From Pannonibacter carbonis (lineage in GTDB: Bacteria > Pseudomonadota > Alphaproteobacteria > Rhizobiales > Stappiaceae): DNA of 64,000 nucleotides. The notes below the pieces were generated by a model. It saw only the letters and a list, made by a program, of their open reading frames with translations. It had not been told where the DNA came from and did not search any database. The translations under genes were made by a program, and so were the position numbers. Position 1 is the first letter of the stretch. Each line of letters starts with the position of its first letter. Location: the NCBI RefSeq assembly GCF_003012935.1, contig NZ_PUDR01000006.1, positions 1-64,000 on the forward strand, in the 5' to 3' direction. Below, piece by piece: positions 1-10,078 of the stretch.

Positions 1-177
1 TACATCCTGCTGCGCATCGTCCATGCCACCCAGCGCGCAATCCCTCAGCCCCGCGCCTTTGCCCGCCTCCTGCGCCTCAACATCATGCACAAACGGCCAA
101 TCGACCACCTCAGCAAAGCCCCGCCAACCCCGCCAAATGACACAAGGCAGATGCAACTCCCAGGCCTACAAACTTAA
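1..177 (+). CDS. 3' end of an interrupted-by-window CDS, possibly a transposase
   Basis: An open frame runs in from the left edge and stops with TAA at 175-177, giving 58 C-terminal residues. They begin YILLRIVHATQRAI and contain RAFARLLRLNIMHKRPIDHL, followed by a proline-rich tail. The composition looks like real protein rather than chance. The pattern 'FARLxRxNxMHxRPLD' followed by a Pro-rich tail reminds me of the C-termini of some IS transposases, but I cannot name the family. No start is visible, because the rest lies outside the window. A palindromic element begins 14 nt after the stop. Confidence 0.4.
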   Translation, partial: YILLRIVHATQRAIPQPRAFARLLRLNIMHKRPIDHLSKAPPTPPNDTRQMQLPGLQT

Positions 178-190
178 ACCGGACAGCAGT

Positions 191-276
191 GCCTTGTGCG
201 GGGATCCATGTTGCCGGAACATGTCTCGCGAAATCACTACCCTCCCGGGCCGCAGCGCTGGATCCCCGCACAAGGC
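191..276. repeat. Intergenic palindromic element (17-bp perfect inverted repeat)
   Basis: Arms GCCTTGTGCGGGGATCC (191-207) and its exact reverse complement (260-276) enclose a 52-nt loop. The loop starts with a small internal hairpin (ATGTT/AACAT at 208-222). The text after the right arm, GGCGGGGATGACG, resembles dispersed intergenic elements seen in many alphaproteobacterial genomes. There is no U-tract, so it is not a typical terminator. It could be a REP/MITE-like repeat or the end of the element encoded just to its left. Confidence 0.6.
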
Positions 277-404
277 GGGGATGACGCCAGTGTGATGTTC
301 GTTCGCTGAAATCCTTGTCGATTCGCAGAAAATAACACCATGAAACGTAACGATATGCCTTTGGCGGCGCAGGCACGATCACAGCCCCCTTGAAGGCCAG
401 TGAT

Positions 405-436
405 CAAACAAAAACCCCGGTGTCGCCACCGGGGTT
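405..436 (-). terminator. Intrinsic terminator of the kdsA-eno transcript
   Basis: Read on the minus strand, a perfect 10-bp stem (AACCCCGGTG / CACCGGGGTT, 413-436) with a 4-nt loop is followed by a run of T residues (TTTTTGTTT). It lies 26 nt past the eno stop codon. Confidence 0.85.
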
Positions 437-461
437 CTGCAGTTCAGGAGACCCGTGCTGA

Positions 462-1820
<1,359 letters not shown>

Positions 1821-2660
1821 TCAGACCTGAGCAGTTTTTACCACACGGTCGATGTCACGCACCTGACGGAGCAGCGCTTCGAGATCCTTGATCGGCACCA
1901 TGTTCGGACCATCGGACGGGGCGTTGTCTGGATCATCATGGGTCTCGATGAAGAGACCGGCAATACCGGCAGCTGCAGCTGCGCGGGCCAGCACCGGCAC
2001 CATGGTGCGGTCGCCGCCAGTCGAGGCGCCCTGCCCGCCCGGCTGCTGCACGGAATGGGTCGCGTCAAACACCACCGGCGTGCCGGTGCGCGCCATGATC
2101 GGCAGTGCGCGCATGTCAGTGACCAGCGTGTTGTAGCCGAAGGACGCGCCGCGTTCGGTCAGGAGCACGTTGGGATTGCCGCTTTCAACGATCTTGTCGA
2201 GGACGTTCTTCATGTCCCAGGGGGCGAGGAACTGCCCCTTCTTCACGTTGACGACACGGCCCGTGCGGGCTGCGGCGATCAGAAGATCGGTCTGGCGGCA
2301 GAGAAACGCCGGAATCTGCAGGATGTCGACGGCTTCGGCGACCGGCGCACACTGGTCCTCGGTGTGGATGTCCGTGATCACGGGCATGCCGAAGGTCTCG
2401 CGAATCTCGGCAAAGATCGGCAGCGCCTCCTTGAGGCCAATGCCGCGCTTGCCCTTGAGCGACGTGCGGTTGGCCTTGTCAAAGGAGCTCTTGTAGACAA
2501 CAGGAATGCCGAGCTTGCCTGCGATCTCCTTTACCGCTGCTGCCATCTCCAGCGCGTGATCGCGGCTTTCCATCTGGCAGGGCCCGGCAATGAGGCTGAA
2601 CGGCGCCTGGTTGGAGAAAGTGACATTTCCAACGGTGACGTCCGTGTTGGCGCTCAGCAT
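1821..2660 (-). CDS. kdsA: 3-deoxy-D-manno-octulosonate 8-phosphate synthase
   Basis: Condenses arabinose 5-phosphate with phosphoenolpyruvate to Kdo-8-phosphate, the precursor of the inner-core sugar of lipopolysaccharide. The 279 aa form the DAHP/KDO8P synthase TIM barrel. Visible landmarks are [10 protein letters not shown] (22-32), [14 protein letters not shown], the ITDIHTEDQ strand, and the C-terminal [12 protein letters not shown] and [17 protein letters not shown] segments. Cys28 in GPC occupies the metal-ligand position of metal-dependent enzymes such as that of Aquifex; the metal-independent E. coli type has Asn there. The product is therefore predicted to be metal-dependent. It is the first gene of a likely two-gene operon with eno. 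The presence of kdsA implies an LPS-bearing Gram-negative cell. Confidence 0.96.
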   Translation of the reverse strand: MLSANTDVTVGNVTFSNQAPFSLIAGPCQMESRDHALEMAAAVKEIAGKLGIPVVYKSSFDKANRTSLKGKRGIGLKEALPIFAEIRETFGMPVITDIHTEDQCAPVAEAVDILQIPAFLCRQTDLLIAAARTGRVVNVKKGQFLAPWDMKNVLDKIVESGNPNVLLTERGASFGYNTLVTDMRALPIMARTGTPVVFDATHSVQQPGGQGASTGGDRTMVPVLARAAAAAGIAGLFIETHDDPDNAPSDGPNMVPIKDLEALLRQVRDIDRVVKTAQV

Positions 2661-2865
2661 GGGGGATCCTTCAAGCTATCCTTTTGTCGGAGACCCGACG
2701 GGGGTTGCATACCTGCCTTTTCGGTCGCCCGCAACTCAAGAACTGCGCCACAAAGAAGGCACTTTTAGCAGTCTCAGTCATCGCATATGACTACGGAAGA
2801 ATCGGTGGCTGTCAGAACGTGTGGTGGTCCGCACATCAGTCGTCAGACGCAGGAGAATGAAGAAA

Positions 2866-3756
2866 ATGGTCAGGCCAATCCGCAAGGCAATTCTGCCGGT
2901 CGCAGGTCTGGGAACCCGGTTCTTGCCCGCCACCAAGGCGGTGCCGAAAGAAATGCTGACCATCGTCGATCGCCCGATCATCCAGCATGTGGTGGATGAG
3001 GCGCGGGAAGCCGGCATCGAGCACATTGTCTTCGTGACGGGCCGCAACAAGCAGGTCATCGAAGATCACTTCGACATGGCCTATGAGCTGGAAGACACCC
3101 TGCGCCGCCGCAACAAGGCCGCGGCCCTCGAACTGCTGAACTCCATGCGCCCGAATGCCGGAGGCACCAGCTTCACCCGCCAGCAGGAACCGCTTGGACT
3201 TGGCCATGCCATCTGGTGTGCCCGCGACATCATCGGCAACGAGCCTTTCGCGATCCTCCTGCCGGACATGATCATCAAATCTGAGAAGAGCTGCCTTGCC
3301 CAGATGGTCGAGGTCTATAACGAGACCGGCGGCAACGTCATCGCGGTCGAGGAAGTGCCGGAAGACCAGACGCACCAGTATGGCATCGTCAAGCTGGCCG
3401 ATGGCCCGCGCAAGGCCGCCATGCCGATCACCGGCATGGTCGAAAAGCCGGCTCCGGGAACGTCTCCGTCGAACCTGATGATCACCGGCCGCTACATCCT
3501 GCAGCCGGAAATCTTCGACCTCTTGTCCAGCCATGAAAAGGGTGCCGGCGGCGAGATCCAGCTGACCGACAGCATGATCAAGCTGATGCAGTCGCAATCC
3601 TTCACCTCGCTCGCCTTCGACGGCCGGTCCTATGACTGCGGCTCGAAGATCGGTTTCCTCGCCGCGAACCTCGCCTTCGGTCTCGACCAGCCGGATCTGG
3701 CCGCCGACTTGCTGCCGATGCTGCAGGACGTGATCCGAGCCAAGACCGGCGCGTGA
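2866..3756 (+). CDS. galU: UTP-glucose-1-phosphate uridylyltransferase
   Basis: Makes UDP-glucose from UTP and glucose 1-phosphate for exopolysaccharide, LPS and periplasmic glucan synthesis. The 296-aa product has the nucleotidyltransferase signature AGLGTRFLPATKAVPKEML near its N-terminus, the sugar-binding VEKP segment, and a C-terminal RSYDCGSKIGFL motif typical of GalU. Two ATGs compete. At 2857 the AGGAG box (2851-2855) sits only 1 nt away, whereas at 2866 it is 10 nt away, so I chose 2866 (MVRPIRKAILPVAG), which also fits the family N-terminus. It is followed by an intrinsic terminator and then a nucleotide-sugar dehydrogenase on the same strand. UDP-glucose supply next to a UDP-sugar oxidising enzyme suggests surface polysaccharide production. 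Confidence 0.95.
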   Translation: MVRPIRKAILPVAGLGTRFLPATKAVPKEMLTIVDRPIIQHVVDEAREAGIEHIVFVTGRNKQVIEDHFDMAYELEDTLRRRNKAAALELLNSMRPNAGGTSFTRQQEPLGLGHAIWCARDIIGNEPFAILLPDMIIKSEKSCLAQMVEVYNETGGNVIAVEEVPEDQTHQYGIVKLADGPRKAAMPITGMVEKPAPGTSPSNLMITGRYILQPEIFDLLSSHEKGAGGEIQLTDSMIKLMQSQSFTSLAFDGRSYDCGSKIGFLAANLAFGLDQPDLAADLLPMLQDVIRAKTGA

Positions 3757-3803
3757 GGGCGCGAGCCTTGCCTTCGCAGAAGCCAGCAGTCTAGACAGTT
3801 CGG

Positions 3804-3839
3804 GCCGGGCCGGCAAAACGGCCCGGCTCTTCGTCTTTT
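3804..3839 (+). terminator. Terminator between galU and the sugar dehydrogenase
   Basis: GCCGGGCCG (3804-3812) and CGGCCCGGC (3819-3827) form a 9-bp stem with a 6-nt loop, followed by TCTTCGTCTTTT. The U-tract is imperfect, so read-through into the next gene is possible. Confidence 0.65.
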
Positions 3840-3869
3840 GAGAGCACCCCAGCAGAGACGGTCTTGCCC

Positions 3870-5165
3870 ATGTCCTCCCCCGATGCGCGCCCCACCCTTG
3901 CAATCATTGGCCTCGGCTATGTCGGCCTGCCGGTGGCGGTCGCCTTTGCAGCGGCGGGCTATCCGGTCATCGGTTTCGACATCAACGCGCAGCGGATCGG
4001 CGAACTACGGGACGGTCATGATCGCACCGGATCGGTTGCCAGCAATCAGTTAGCCAGCGAAGTATTACGTTTCACCAGCGAAGAAACGGCGCTGAAGGCG
4101 GCCGATGTGGTGATTGTTGCCGTACCGACGCCGGTTGACCGGGCAAAACGTCCCGACTTCGGCCCCTTCCTGTCGGCTGCCCGGGTCGCAGGCCGCAACC
4201 TGAAGCCTGGTGCGATCATCGTCTTCGAATCGACCGTCTATCCGGGGGCGACGGAAGAACTGGCCGTGCCCGAGATCGAGGCAGCATCCGGCGGGCGGCT
4301 TCACGCTGATTTCCATGTCGGCTACTCCCCCGAGCGGATCAACCCCGGCGATATTGAACGTGGCTTTGCCGACATCACCAAGATCGTCTCCGGCAGCTCC
4401 GACTCCGTCACCGACCGGCTCGTCGCGCTCTATGGCAGCGTGGTGACGGCCGGCATCCACCGCGCCCCCTCGATCCGCGTGGCCGAAGCGGCCAAGGTGA
4501 TCGAGAACACCCAGCGCGATCTGAACATCGCCCTGATGAACGAGTTGTCCGTCCTGTTCCACGCCATGGGCATCGACACGCGCGATGTGCTGGCGGGGGC
4601 GGCCACCAAATGGAACTTCCTGCCATTCCAGCCCGGTCTTGTCGGTGGCCACTGCATCGGTGTCGACCCCTACTATCTCACCCACAAGGCACATGAGATC
4701 GGGCTGACGCCGCAGGTGATCCTGGCCGGGCGCGGCACCAACGAGCACATGCCGGCCTTTGTCGCCGGCAAGATCATCCAGGCCTGCGTCCGCCTTGGCA
4801 GAACCATGCCGCCGAAGGTTGCCGTGCTCGGCCTTACCTACAAGGCCAATGTGCCCGATACACGCAACTCCAAGGTCGTCGACCTCATCACCGAACTGCA
4901 ATCCTTTGGCGCCGATGTGCGGGTGCATGATCCGCTGGCCGACGCGGACGAAACCGCCCATGAATATGGCCTCAGCCTGTCCGCGCTGGAGGATCTTGCC
5001 GGTTCGGATGCGGTGGTTCTCGCTGTCCCGCACCGGGATTTTGTCGCTGGCGGCTGGGACTTTGTCAGCGGCCTCCTGCAAGGCGGCAAGGGCCTCGTGG
5101 CAGACCTGCCGGCAACACTGGACCGGACCGCATGCCCGGCCGGGATCATGCTGTGGCGCCTTTGA
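3870..5165 (+). CDS. UDP-N-acetyl-hexosamine 6-dehydrogenase (WbpO/TviB type)
   Basis: Nucleotide-sugar dehydrogenase that oxidises C6 of a UDP-N-acetylhexosamine to the uronic acid in two NAD-dependent steps, for capsule or O-antigen sugars. From the ATG the product is 431 aa, in three domains: an N-terminal Rossmann fold with IIGLGYVGLPVA, a central dimerisation helix region (AAKVIENTQRDLNIALMNE), and a C-terminal UDP-binding domain (VLGLTYKANVPDTRNSK). The catalytic cysteine lies in GGHCIGVDPYYL. The extended WNFLPFQPGLVGGHC segment is characteristic of the WbpO/TviB branch rather than UDP-glucose dehydrogenase. A TTG six bases upstream could also start it; ATG at 3870 is preferred. No glycosyltransferases are adjacent, so the polymer is unknown. 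Confidence 0.88.
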   Translation: MSSPDARPTLAIIGLGYVGLPVAVAFAAAGYPVIGFDINAQRIGELRDGHDRTGSVASNQLASEVLRFTSEETALKAADVVIVAVPTPVDRAKRPDFGPFLSAARVAGRNLKPGAIIVFESTVYPGATEELAVPEIEAASGGRLHADFHVGYSPERINPGDIERGFADITKIVSGSSDSVTDRLVALYGSVVTAGIHRAPSIRVAEAAKVIENTQRDLNIALMNELSVLFHAMGIDTRDVLAGAATKWNFLPFQPGLVGGHCIGVDPYYLTHKAHEIGLTPQVILAGRGTNEHMPAFVAGKIIQACVRLGRTMPPKVAVLGLTYKANVPDTRNSKVVDLITELQSFGADVRVHDPLADADETAHEYGLSLSALEDLAGSDAVVLAVPHRDFVAGGWDFVSGLLQGGKGLVADLPATLDRTACPAGIMLWRL

Positions 5166-5257
5166 TGGGGACAGTCAAGCAAACGTGATCTCTGGCAAGA
5201 TCCCGTAGAGGAATTCAGGCGTATGCTGATTTTGTGTCACCTCGAAGGAGACCAGTC

Positions 5258-5695
5258 ATGCGCATGGGTACCTCACTTCTTGCTTTGGTGGTGTGCGGAT
5301 TTCTTGGATTGTCGGCAAGCCTCACGAATGTTCGCGCGGAAGGAGCCCTTGATGGCACCGAGTTCCGCAAACTGATCCAGGGACAGATGGCGGCCTTCCG
5401 CCGCAATGATGCGGCCGGCGCCTTTGCTTTTGCAACCAGCGGTCTGCAGAAACAGTTCCAGAGCCCGGACATCTTCATCGCCATGGTGAAGCAAGGCTAT
5501 CTGCCGGTGTTCCAGCCGAAGGACGTCAGCTTCGGACGCCTGAAGGAAACGACCCAGGGGCCCGTGCAGGAGGTGTTTGTCACCGGCCCTGCGGGTGACA
5601 ACTGGGTCGCGCTCTACAGCTTTGCCCGGCAGGACGACGGAACCTGGGGCATTTCTGGCTGCGTGCTGCGCAAGGACAAGGGCTCAGCCGCCTGA
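5258..5695 (+). CDS. DUF4864 exported protein
   Basis: A 145-residue protein with a clear Sec signal peptide (MRMGTSLLALVVC onward, probable cleavage after NVRA at about residue 27). The mature part reads FRKLIQGQMAAFRRNDAAGAFAFATSGLQKQF, which matches the small DUF4864 family: an alpha+beta fold reminiscent of the NTF2-like cone, with no known function. The ATG at 5258 has a good AAGGAG box seven bases upstream. It is monocistronic and convergent with tgt, only 18 nt separating the stops. Expected location is the periplasm. I cannot assign a substrate. Confidence 0.82.
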   Translation: MRMGTSLLALVVCGFLGLSASLTNVRAEGALDGTEFRKLIQGQMAAFRRNDAAGAFAFATSGLQKQFQSPDIFIAMVKQGYLPVFQPKDVSFGRLKETTQGPVQEVFVTGPAGDNWVALYSFARQDDGTWGISGCVLRKDKGSAA

Positions 5696-5713
5696 AGCCC
5701 AGCAGCCCTCAGA

Positions 5714-6865
5714 TCAGAGCGGGGCGATGTCGCCCCGCGCCCAACCGTCCTTGACCGACGCGCGGTAGTCCTGGAACCGGCCGGCCTCGATGGTATCCCG
5801 CATGCCCTGCATCAGCTGCTGATAGTAGGCAAGGTTGTTCCAGGTCAGCAGCATGGCCGCCAGCCCTTCGCCAGCCTTCACCAGATGGTGCAGATAAGCA
5901 CGGGAATACTGCCGTGCCGCCGGGCAATCACTTTCCTCGTCCAGAGGACGGGGATCGTCAGCGTGGCGGGCATTCTTCAGGTTGATCTTGCCGCGACGGG
6001 TAAAGGCGAGACCGTGGCGGCCGGCGCGGGTCGGCATGACGCAGTCGAACTGGTCGATGCCACGGGCGACGCTCTCCAGAATGTCCTCCGGCGTTCCAAC
6101 GCCCATCAGGTAGCGCGGCTTGTCGACAGGCATGGCCGGGGTTGTGACCTCCAGCATCCGCAGCATCACCTCCTGCGGTTCGCCGACAGCCAGACCACCG
6201 ACTGAATAGCCCTCGAAAGGCATGGCAGCCAGGCTTTCGGCGGAGCGCACCCGCAGATGCGGAACGTCGCCGCCCTGCACGATGCCATAGAGCCCCTGCC
6301 CCTTGTCGACACCGCCCATGGCCTCGAACTTTGCCCGCGACCGCTCGGCCCAGCGAAGCGACAGCTGCATCGCGCGTTCGACTTCCTTTTCCGGGGCCGG
6401 CAATGCGATGCATTCGTCGAGCTGCATCTGGATATCAGAGCCCAGCAGGCCCTGGATCTCGACGGACCGTTCCGGCGTCAGGTGATATTTCTGGCCGTCA
6501 ATATGGCTCTGGAAGCGGACACCGGTCTCGTCGAGCTTGCGCAGCTGTGCCAGCGACATGACCTGGAAACCGCCGGAATCGGTCAGGATCGTATGGGGCC
6601 ACTGCATGAAGTGATGAAGCCCGCCGAGCCTTGCCACCCGTTCGGCGCCAGGACGCAGCATCAGGTGATAGGTGTTGCCGAGGACGACATCCGCGCCGAG
6701 TGCGCGCACCTGATCGGTATACATCGCCTTCACCGTCGCCTGTGTGCCGACCGGCATGAAGGCCGGTGTGCGCACCTGGCCGTGCGGCGTGGTGATTTCA
6801 CCGCGCCGGGCCATGCCATCGGTCGTAATCAGGCGGAACGAAAAGCGCTTCGGCGCATCGGTCAT
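5714..6865 (-). CDS. tgt: tRNA-guanine transglycosylase with a degenerate zinc site
   Basis: Exchanges guanine 34 of GUN-anticodon tRNAs for preQ1, a step of queuosine synthesis. The 383 aa form a TIM barrel with the nucleophile region [11 protein letters not shown], the base-recognition segment [16 protein letters not shown] and the second aspartate in [13 protein letters not shown]. The C-terminal zinc subdomain is recognisable by SRAYLHHL, but against the E. coli ligands Cys302, Cys304, Cys307 and His333 this protein aligns as Ser312, Cys314, Ala317 and Asn343, so three of four ligands are missing. Rhizobial homologues, as I recall them, share the ESxCPAAR form. The start overlaps the queA stop by four bases (ATGA), so translation is probably coupled to queA. 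Confidence 0.96.
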   Translation of the reverse strand: MTDAPKRFSFRLITTDGMARRGEITTPHGQVRTPAFMPVGTQATVKAMYTDQVRALGADVVLGNTYHLMLRPGAERVARLGGLHHFMQWPHTILTDSGGFQVMSLAQLRKLDETGVRFQSHIDGQKYHLTPERSVEIQGLLGSDIQMQLDECIALPAPEKEVERAMQLSLRWAERSRAKFEAMGGVDKGQGLYGIVQGGDVPHLRVRSAESLAAMPFEGYSVGGLAVGEPQEVMLRMLEVTTPAMPVDKPRYLMGVGTPEDILESVARGIDQFDCVMPTRAGRHGLAFTRRGKINLKNARHADDPRPLDEESDCPAARQYSRAYLHHLVKAGEGLAAMLLTWNNLAYYQQLMQGMRDTIEAGRFQDYRASVKDGWARGDIAPL

Positions 6866-7980
6866 GAATTCAGCTCTTCCTCGGATGCGATGCTGCCGCT
6901 GGCGGGAAACAGCAGCGAACTGTCGCCATAGCTGTAGAAGCGGTAGCCTGTCTCGATTGCATGGGCATAGGCCGCGCGCATGGTGTCAAGCCCGCTCAGC
7001 GCGGACACAAGCATGAACAGCGTCGAGCGCGGCAGGTGGAAATTCGTCATCAGCGCGTCGACCGCGCGAAAGCGATAGCCCGGCGTGATAAAGATGCGGG
7101 TTTCGCCGGCAAAGGCGGCCAGCCCGCGCTGCCCCTGGGCCGCACTTTCCAGAATGCGCAAGGACGTCGTGCCGACCGCAACCACCTTGTTGCCCCGTGC
7201 CCGCACCGCCCGAAGAGCAGACGCCGTTTCTGAGGAGACTTCGCCCCATTCGGCATGCATTTCATGCTCGTTGGTGTCGTCTGCCTTGACTGGCAGGAAG
7301 GTTCCGGCGCCGACATGCAAGGTCACGGTGTGACGTTCGATGCCCCGAGCATCGAGCGCGGCAAACAGCCGGTCGGTGAAGTGAAGACCGGCGGTCGGGG
7401 CGGCAACGGCCCCTTCCCGCTCGGCGTAGATCGTCTGATAGTCGGTCCGGTCCTGCGCATCCTCACCGCGCTTGGCCGCAATATAGGGCGGTAGCGGGAT
7501 GTGACCGACGCCATGAATGGCGGCATCAAGATCGGGCCCGGCAAGGTCAAACACGAACAAGATCTCGCCCGTGTCCTTTTTCTCCGCCACTGTGGCATCG
7601 AGCACGCCGGACAGGCAGGCTGTGCCTTCAGCAGGCTGCCCGAAGCGGACGCGATCCCCGACCACAAGCTTCTTGGCCGGCCTCACGAAGGCCCACCAGC
7701 GATCCGGACCGGCGCGCAGATGCAGGGTCGCACCAATGCGGGCAACCGCGTCTGCGCGTGTGCGCGTGCCCTCAAGCTGTGCCGGGATGACCTTGGTGTT
7801 GTTGAAGACCAGCGCATCACCCGGGGCCAGAAGCGAGGGCAAGTCGAGCACGCCGAGGTCTTCCAGTTGCGCGTGTTCTGACGGGCGCACGACAAGCATC
7901 CGCGCCGCATCACGAGGACGCGCCGGCCGCAAGGCAATCCGCTCCGGCGGAAGATCGAAGTCGAAGTCGTCTACGCGCAT
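6862..7980 (-). CDS. queA: S-adenosylmethionine:tRNA ribosyltransferase-isomerase
   Basis: Transfers and isomerises the ribosyl part of SAM onto preQ1-tRNA to give epoxyqueuosine. The product is 372 aa from the ATG at 7980 ([19 protein letters not shown], the normal QueA N-terminus); a GTG four codons upstream is the alternative. Family landmarks include [42 protein letters not shown] and the C-terminal [16 protein letters not shown]. It precedes tgt with an ATGA overlap, putting two successive queuosine enzymes in one transcript. It is part of the conserved gyrA-coaD-ppi-queA-tgt run. Confidence 0.97.
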   Translation of the reverse strand: MRVDDFDFDLPPERIALRPARPRDAARMLVVRPSEHAQLEDLGVLDLPSLLAPGDALVFNNTKVIPAQLEGTRTRADAVARIGATLHLRAGPDRWWAFVRPAKKLVVGDRVRFGQPAEGTACLSGVLDATVAEKKDTGEILFVFDLAGPDLDAAIHGVGHIPLPPYIAAKRGEDAQDRTDYQTIYAEREGAVAAPTAGLHFTDRLFAALDARGIERHTVTLHVGAGTFLPVKADDTNEHEMHAEWGEVSSETASALRAVRARGNKVVAVGTTSLRILESAAQGQRGLAAFAGETRIFITPGYRFRAVDALMTNFHLPRSTLFMLVSALSGLDTMRAAYAHAIETGYRFYSYGDSSLLFPASGSIASEEELNS

Positions 7981-8028
7981 CTGTCCGGTCACTGAAACTG
8001 GTTGGCCCGCCGATGTCTGGCGGAGCGA

Positions 8029-8439
8029 TCAGAGATCCCAGCTCCGGTTCTGAAACACCAGCCGGTGGCCGTCAGGATCTTCAAATGTCATGCCGAACTC
8101 AGCCCAGTACGGGTTTTGCGGCGGAACAGGCTGATAGCCGCTTGCCTGCATCCGGTCAACGCTCACACGCCAGATGGCTGGATCGGGGAGATAAAGAACA
8201 AGCAGACTTTCAGTCTCTTGTACCGGGGGCACGGAAAATCCGTCCCGCTCGAACAGGGCCAGATGCCAGGGAGATTTCACACCTCCGACGATCAGGCCGC
8301 TGTATCCGGCATTGCCGGAAAACCGCGAGAGCACCGACAGTCCGGCGCCCTCGCAGTAGAAATGTTCCAGTGCGGCGAGGCGGTTGGTTGGCCTCGCCAC
8401 ACGCAGCACCGGATGAACAGGATCCGGCGTGCCTGGCAT
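8029..8439 (-). CDS. VOC (glyoxalase/bleomycin-resistance) superfamily protein
   Basis: A 136-aa single VOC module with paired beta-alpha-beta-beta-beta units: an N-terminal half 'RVARPTNRLAALEHFYCEGAG' and a C-terminal half with WAEFGMTFEDPDGHRLVF, the end that usually carries a metal ligand (Glu/His). Substrate unknown; relatives include dioxygenases, isomerases and metal-dependent resistance proteins. A TTG in frame upstream exists, but the ATG at 8439 lies 1 nt past the ppiB stop and gives a normal length. It sits between ppiB and queA on the same strand and is probably co-transcribed. The expected cytosolic location follows from the absence of a signal peptide. Confidence 0.8.
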   Translation of the reverse strand: MPGTPDPVHPVLRVARPTNRLAALEHFYCEGAGLSVLSRFSGNAGYSGLIVGGVKSPWHLALFERDGFSVPPVQETESLLVLYLPDPAIWRVSVDRMQASGYQPVPPQNPYWAEFGMTFEDPDGHRLVFQNRSWDL

Positions 8440-8440
8440 G

Positions 8441-8911
8441 TCAGGCGTCTGCTGCAACTTTCAGCGAGACGATCTTGTCCGGGTTCTTGACCGGCTCGCC
8501 GCGCTTGATCTTGTCGACGTTTTCCATGCCGGAGGTAACTTCACCCCAGACGGTGTACTGGTTGTCGAGCCAGGGGGCGTCGGTGAAGCAGATAAAGAAC
8601 TGGCTGTCGCCCGAGTTCGGATCCATCGCGCGGGCCATGGAGCAGGTGCCGCGCTTGTGCTTTTCCTTGGTGAACTCGGCTTTCAGCTTCTTGCCGGAGC
8701 CGCCGGTGCCGGTGCCTTGCGGGCAGCCGGTCTGGGCCATGAAACCGTCGATCACGCGGTGGAAGACGATGCCGTCGTAGAAGCCTTCGCGCACCAGCTC
8801 CTTGATGCGGGCGACATGGGCCGGAGCCAGGTCCGGGCGCATCTCGATGACGATCGGGCCCTGGGTCGTCTCCATGAGCAGCGTGTGCTCGCTGTCCTTG
8901 TATTCAGCCAC
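8441..8911 (-). CDS. ppiB: Cytoplasmic cyclophilin-type peptidyl-prolyl isomerase
   Basis: Catalyses cis-trans isomerisation of X-Pro bonds. The 156-aa cyclophilin has FHRVIDGFMAQTG, SQFFICF and the YTVWGEV hydrophobic pocket. The chosen start is GTG at 8911, because GGAG lies six bases upstream and there is no in-frame ATG at that point; this gives VAEYKDSEHTLLMETTQG and no signal peptide. It lies directly downstream of a second cyclophilin gene that does have a signal peptide. The pair therefore supplies one isomerase to each compartment. It is separated by 1 nt from the following VOC gene. Confidence 0.93.
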   Translation of the reverse strand: MAEYKDSEHTLLMETTQGPIVIEMRPDLAPAHVARIKELVREGFYDGIVFHRVIDGFMAQTGCPQGTGTGGSGKKLKAEFTKEKHKRGTCSMARAMDPNSGDSQFFICFTDAPWLDNQYTVWGEVTSGMENVDKIKRGEPVKNPDKIVSLKVAADA

Positions 8912-8992
8912 TTGTATCTCCAGTTCTGTGGTCTGTGGTCCGGAGGCGCTCACGCCTCCTCCTGTGGCCCGGCAATCCGGGCCACGCGAAAA

Positions 8993-9544
8993 TCAGCTGG
9001 CGTCGGCCGCCAGGCGCATCTTGATGATCTTGTCCGGGTTGGTCACAGGCTCGCCGCGCTTGATCTTGTCGACAAACTCCATGCCATCAACGACTTCGCC
9101 CCAGACGGTGTACTGGCCATTCAGCCAGTCGCCGTCGTTGAACATGATGAAGAACTGCGAGTTGGCGCTGTCCGGATCGGAGGCACGCGCCATGCCGAGC
9201 ACGCCGCGCTTGAACGGCGCCTTGGAGAACTCAGCCTTGAGGTTCGGCTCGTCGGACCCGCCGGTGCCCGTGCCGGTCGGATCGCCGGTCTGGGCCATGA
9301 AGCCGTCGATTACGCGGTGAAAGACAATGCCGTCATAGAACCCGGACTTGGCCAGCTTCTTGATGCGTTCGACATGCGCGGGGGCAAGGTCAGGGCGCAG
9401 GCGGATGGTCACCCGGCCGTCCTTCAGGTCCAGATACAGTGTGTTCTGCGGGTCCAGGGTTTCAGCACCAGCGGCGGCCGGCATAAACACCAGCGGCAGC
9501 AACAGGGCGATGAGAGCAAGAAAGCGCTTCAATCGGAACTCCAT
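8993..9544 (-). CDS. ppiA: Periplasmic cyclophilin-type peptidyl-prolyl isomerase
   Basis: 183 aa with an N-terminal signal peptide (RLKRFLALIALLLPLVFMPAA, cleavage probably after AGA near residue 27) and a full cyclophilin domain with FHRVIDGFMAQTG, SQFFIMFNDG and YTVWGEVVDGM. It assists folding of exported proteins. The mature domain is strikingly similar to the ppiB product encoded next to it, including the shared RGEPVxNPDKI end, which indicates tandem duplication followed by acquisition of a signal peptide. It lies between coaD and ppiB in the same orientation. Confidence 0.94.
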   Translation of the reverse strand: MEFRLKRFLALIALLLPLVFMPAAAGAETLDPQNTLYLDLKDGRVTIRLRPDLAPAHVERIKKLAKSGFYDGIVFHRVIDGFMAQTGDPTGTGTGGSDEPNLKAEFSKAPFKRGVLGMARASDPDSANSQFFIMFNDGDWLNGQYTVWGEVVDGMEFVDKIKRGEPVTNPDKIIKMRLAADAS

Positions 9545-9577
9545 TAAGGGGCGAGGCGGCGCGGGAGCGCTGCCGGG

Positions 9578-10078
9578 TCAGGCGCTGGCGCGGGCCACCA
9601 GGGGACCTGCCACAGGCGCGGGAACGAAGGCGGTGATGTCTCCGCCCATGCGCGCGATCTGGCGGACAAGCGTGGCGGTGATATGGCGGACCGGCGGCGA
9701 GGCGGGGAGAAAAACCGTCTTGATATCCGGGGCAAGCGTCCCGTTCATGCCGGCCATCTGCATTTCATAGTCGAGGTCGGTGCCATCGCGCAGGCCACGG
9801 ACGAGAACCAGCGCGCCTTCCTTGCGGGCGACGTCAATCACCAGCGTGTCAAAGGCAATCACCGAAATCCTTGCTGTCACATCGGCGCCGAAGGCGGCAA
9901 GTGATGAGGCGCGGATGAGCCCGACCCGTTCCTCGAAAGTGAACAGCGGTTGCTTGCCGGGATGAATGCCGATGGCCACGACAACCTTGTCGGCCAGCGA
10001 GAGCGCCTGGCCGAGGATGTCGATATGGCCGTTGGTCACGGGATCGAAGGATCCCGGGTAGAGTGCTGTACGGATCAT
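9578..10078 (-). CDS. coaD: Phosphopantetheine adenylyltransferase
   Basis: Penultimate step of coenzyme A synthesis: ATP plus 4'-phosphopantetheine gives dephospho-CoA. The product is 166 aa from the ATG at 10078 ([20 protein letters not shown]). The nucleotidyltransferase T/HxGH motif is at residues 15-18 and the second motif is represented by [11 protein letters not shown], in the place of the usual ISSxxVR. Longer in-frame extensions upstream have no homologous sequence and were rejected. The gene lies between gyrA and ppiA on the minus strand, as in other Hyphomicrobiales, although here about 1.1 kb carrying two opposite-strand genes separates it from gyrA. Confidence 0.95.
   Translation of the reverse strand: MIRTALYPGSFDPVTNGHIDILGQALSLADKVVVAIGIHPGKQPLFTFEERVGLIRASSLAAFGADVTARISVIAFDTLVIDVARKEGALVLVRGLRDGTDLDYEMQMAGMNGTLAPDIKTVFLPASPPVRHITATLVRQIARMGGDITAFVPAPVAGPLVARASA

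Noticed and set aside
5719-5738. Hairpin GCGGGGCGA/TCGCCCCGC between the DUF4864 gene and tgt
   Set aside because: It lies within the last codons of tgt and has no U-tract; probably incidental, so not listed as a terminator.
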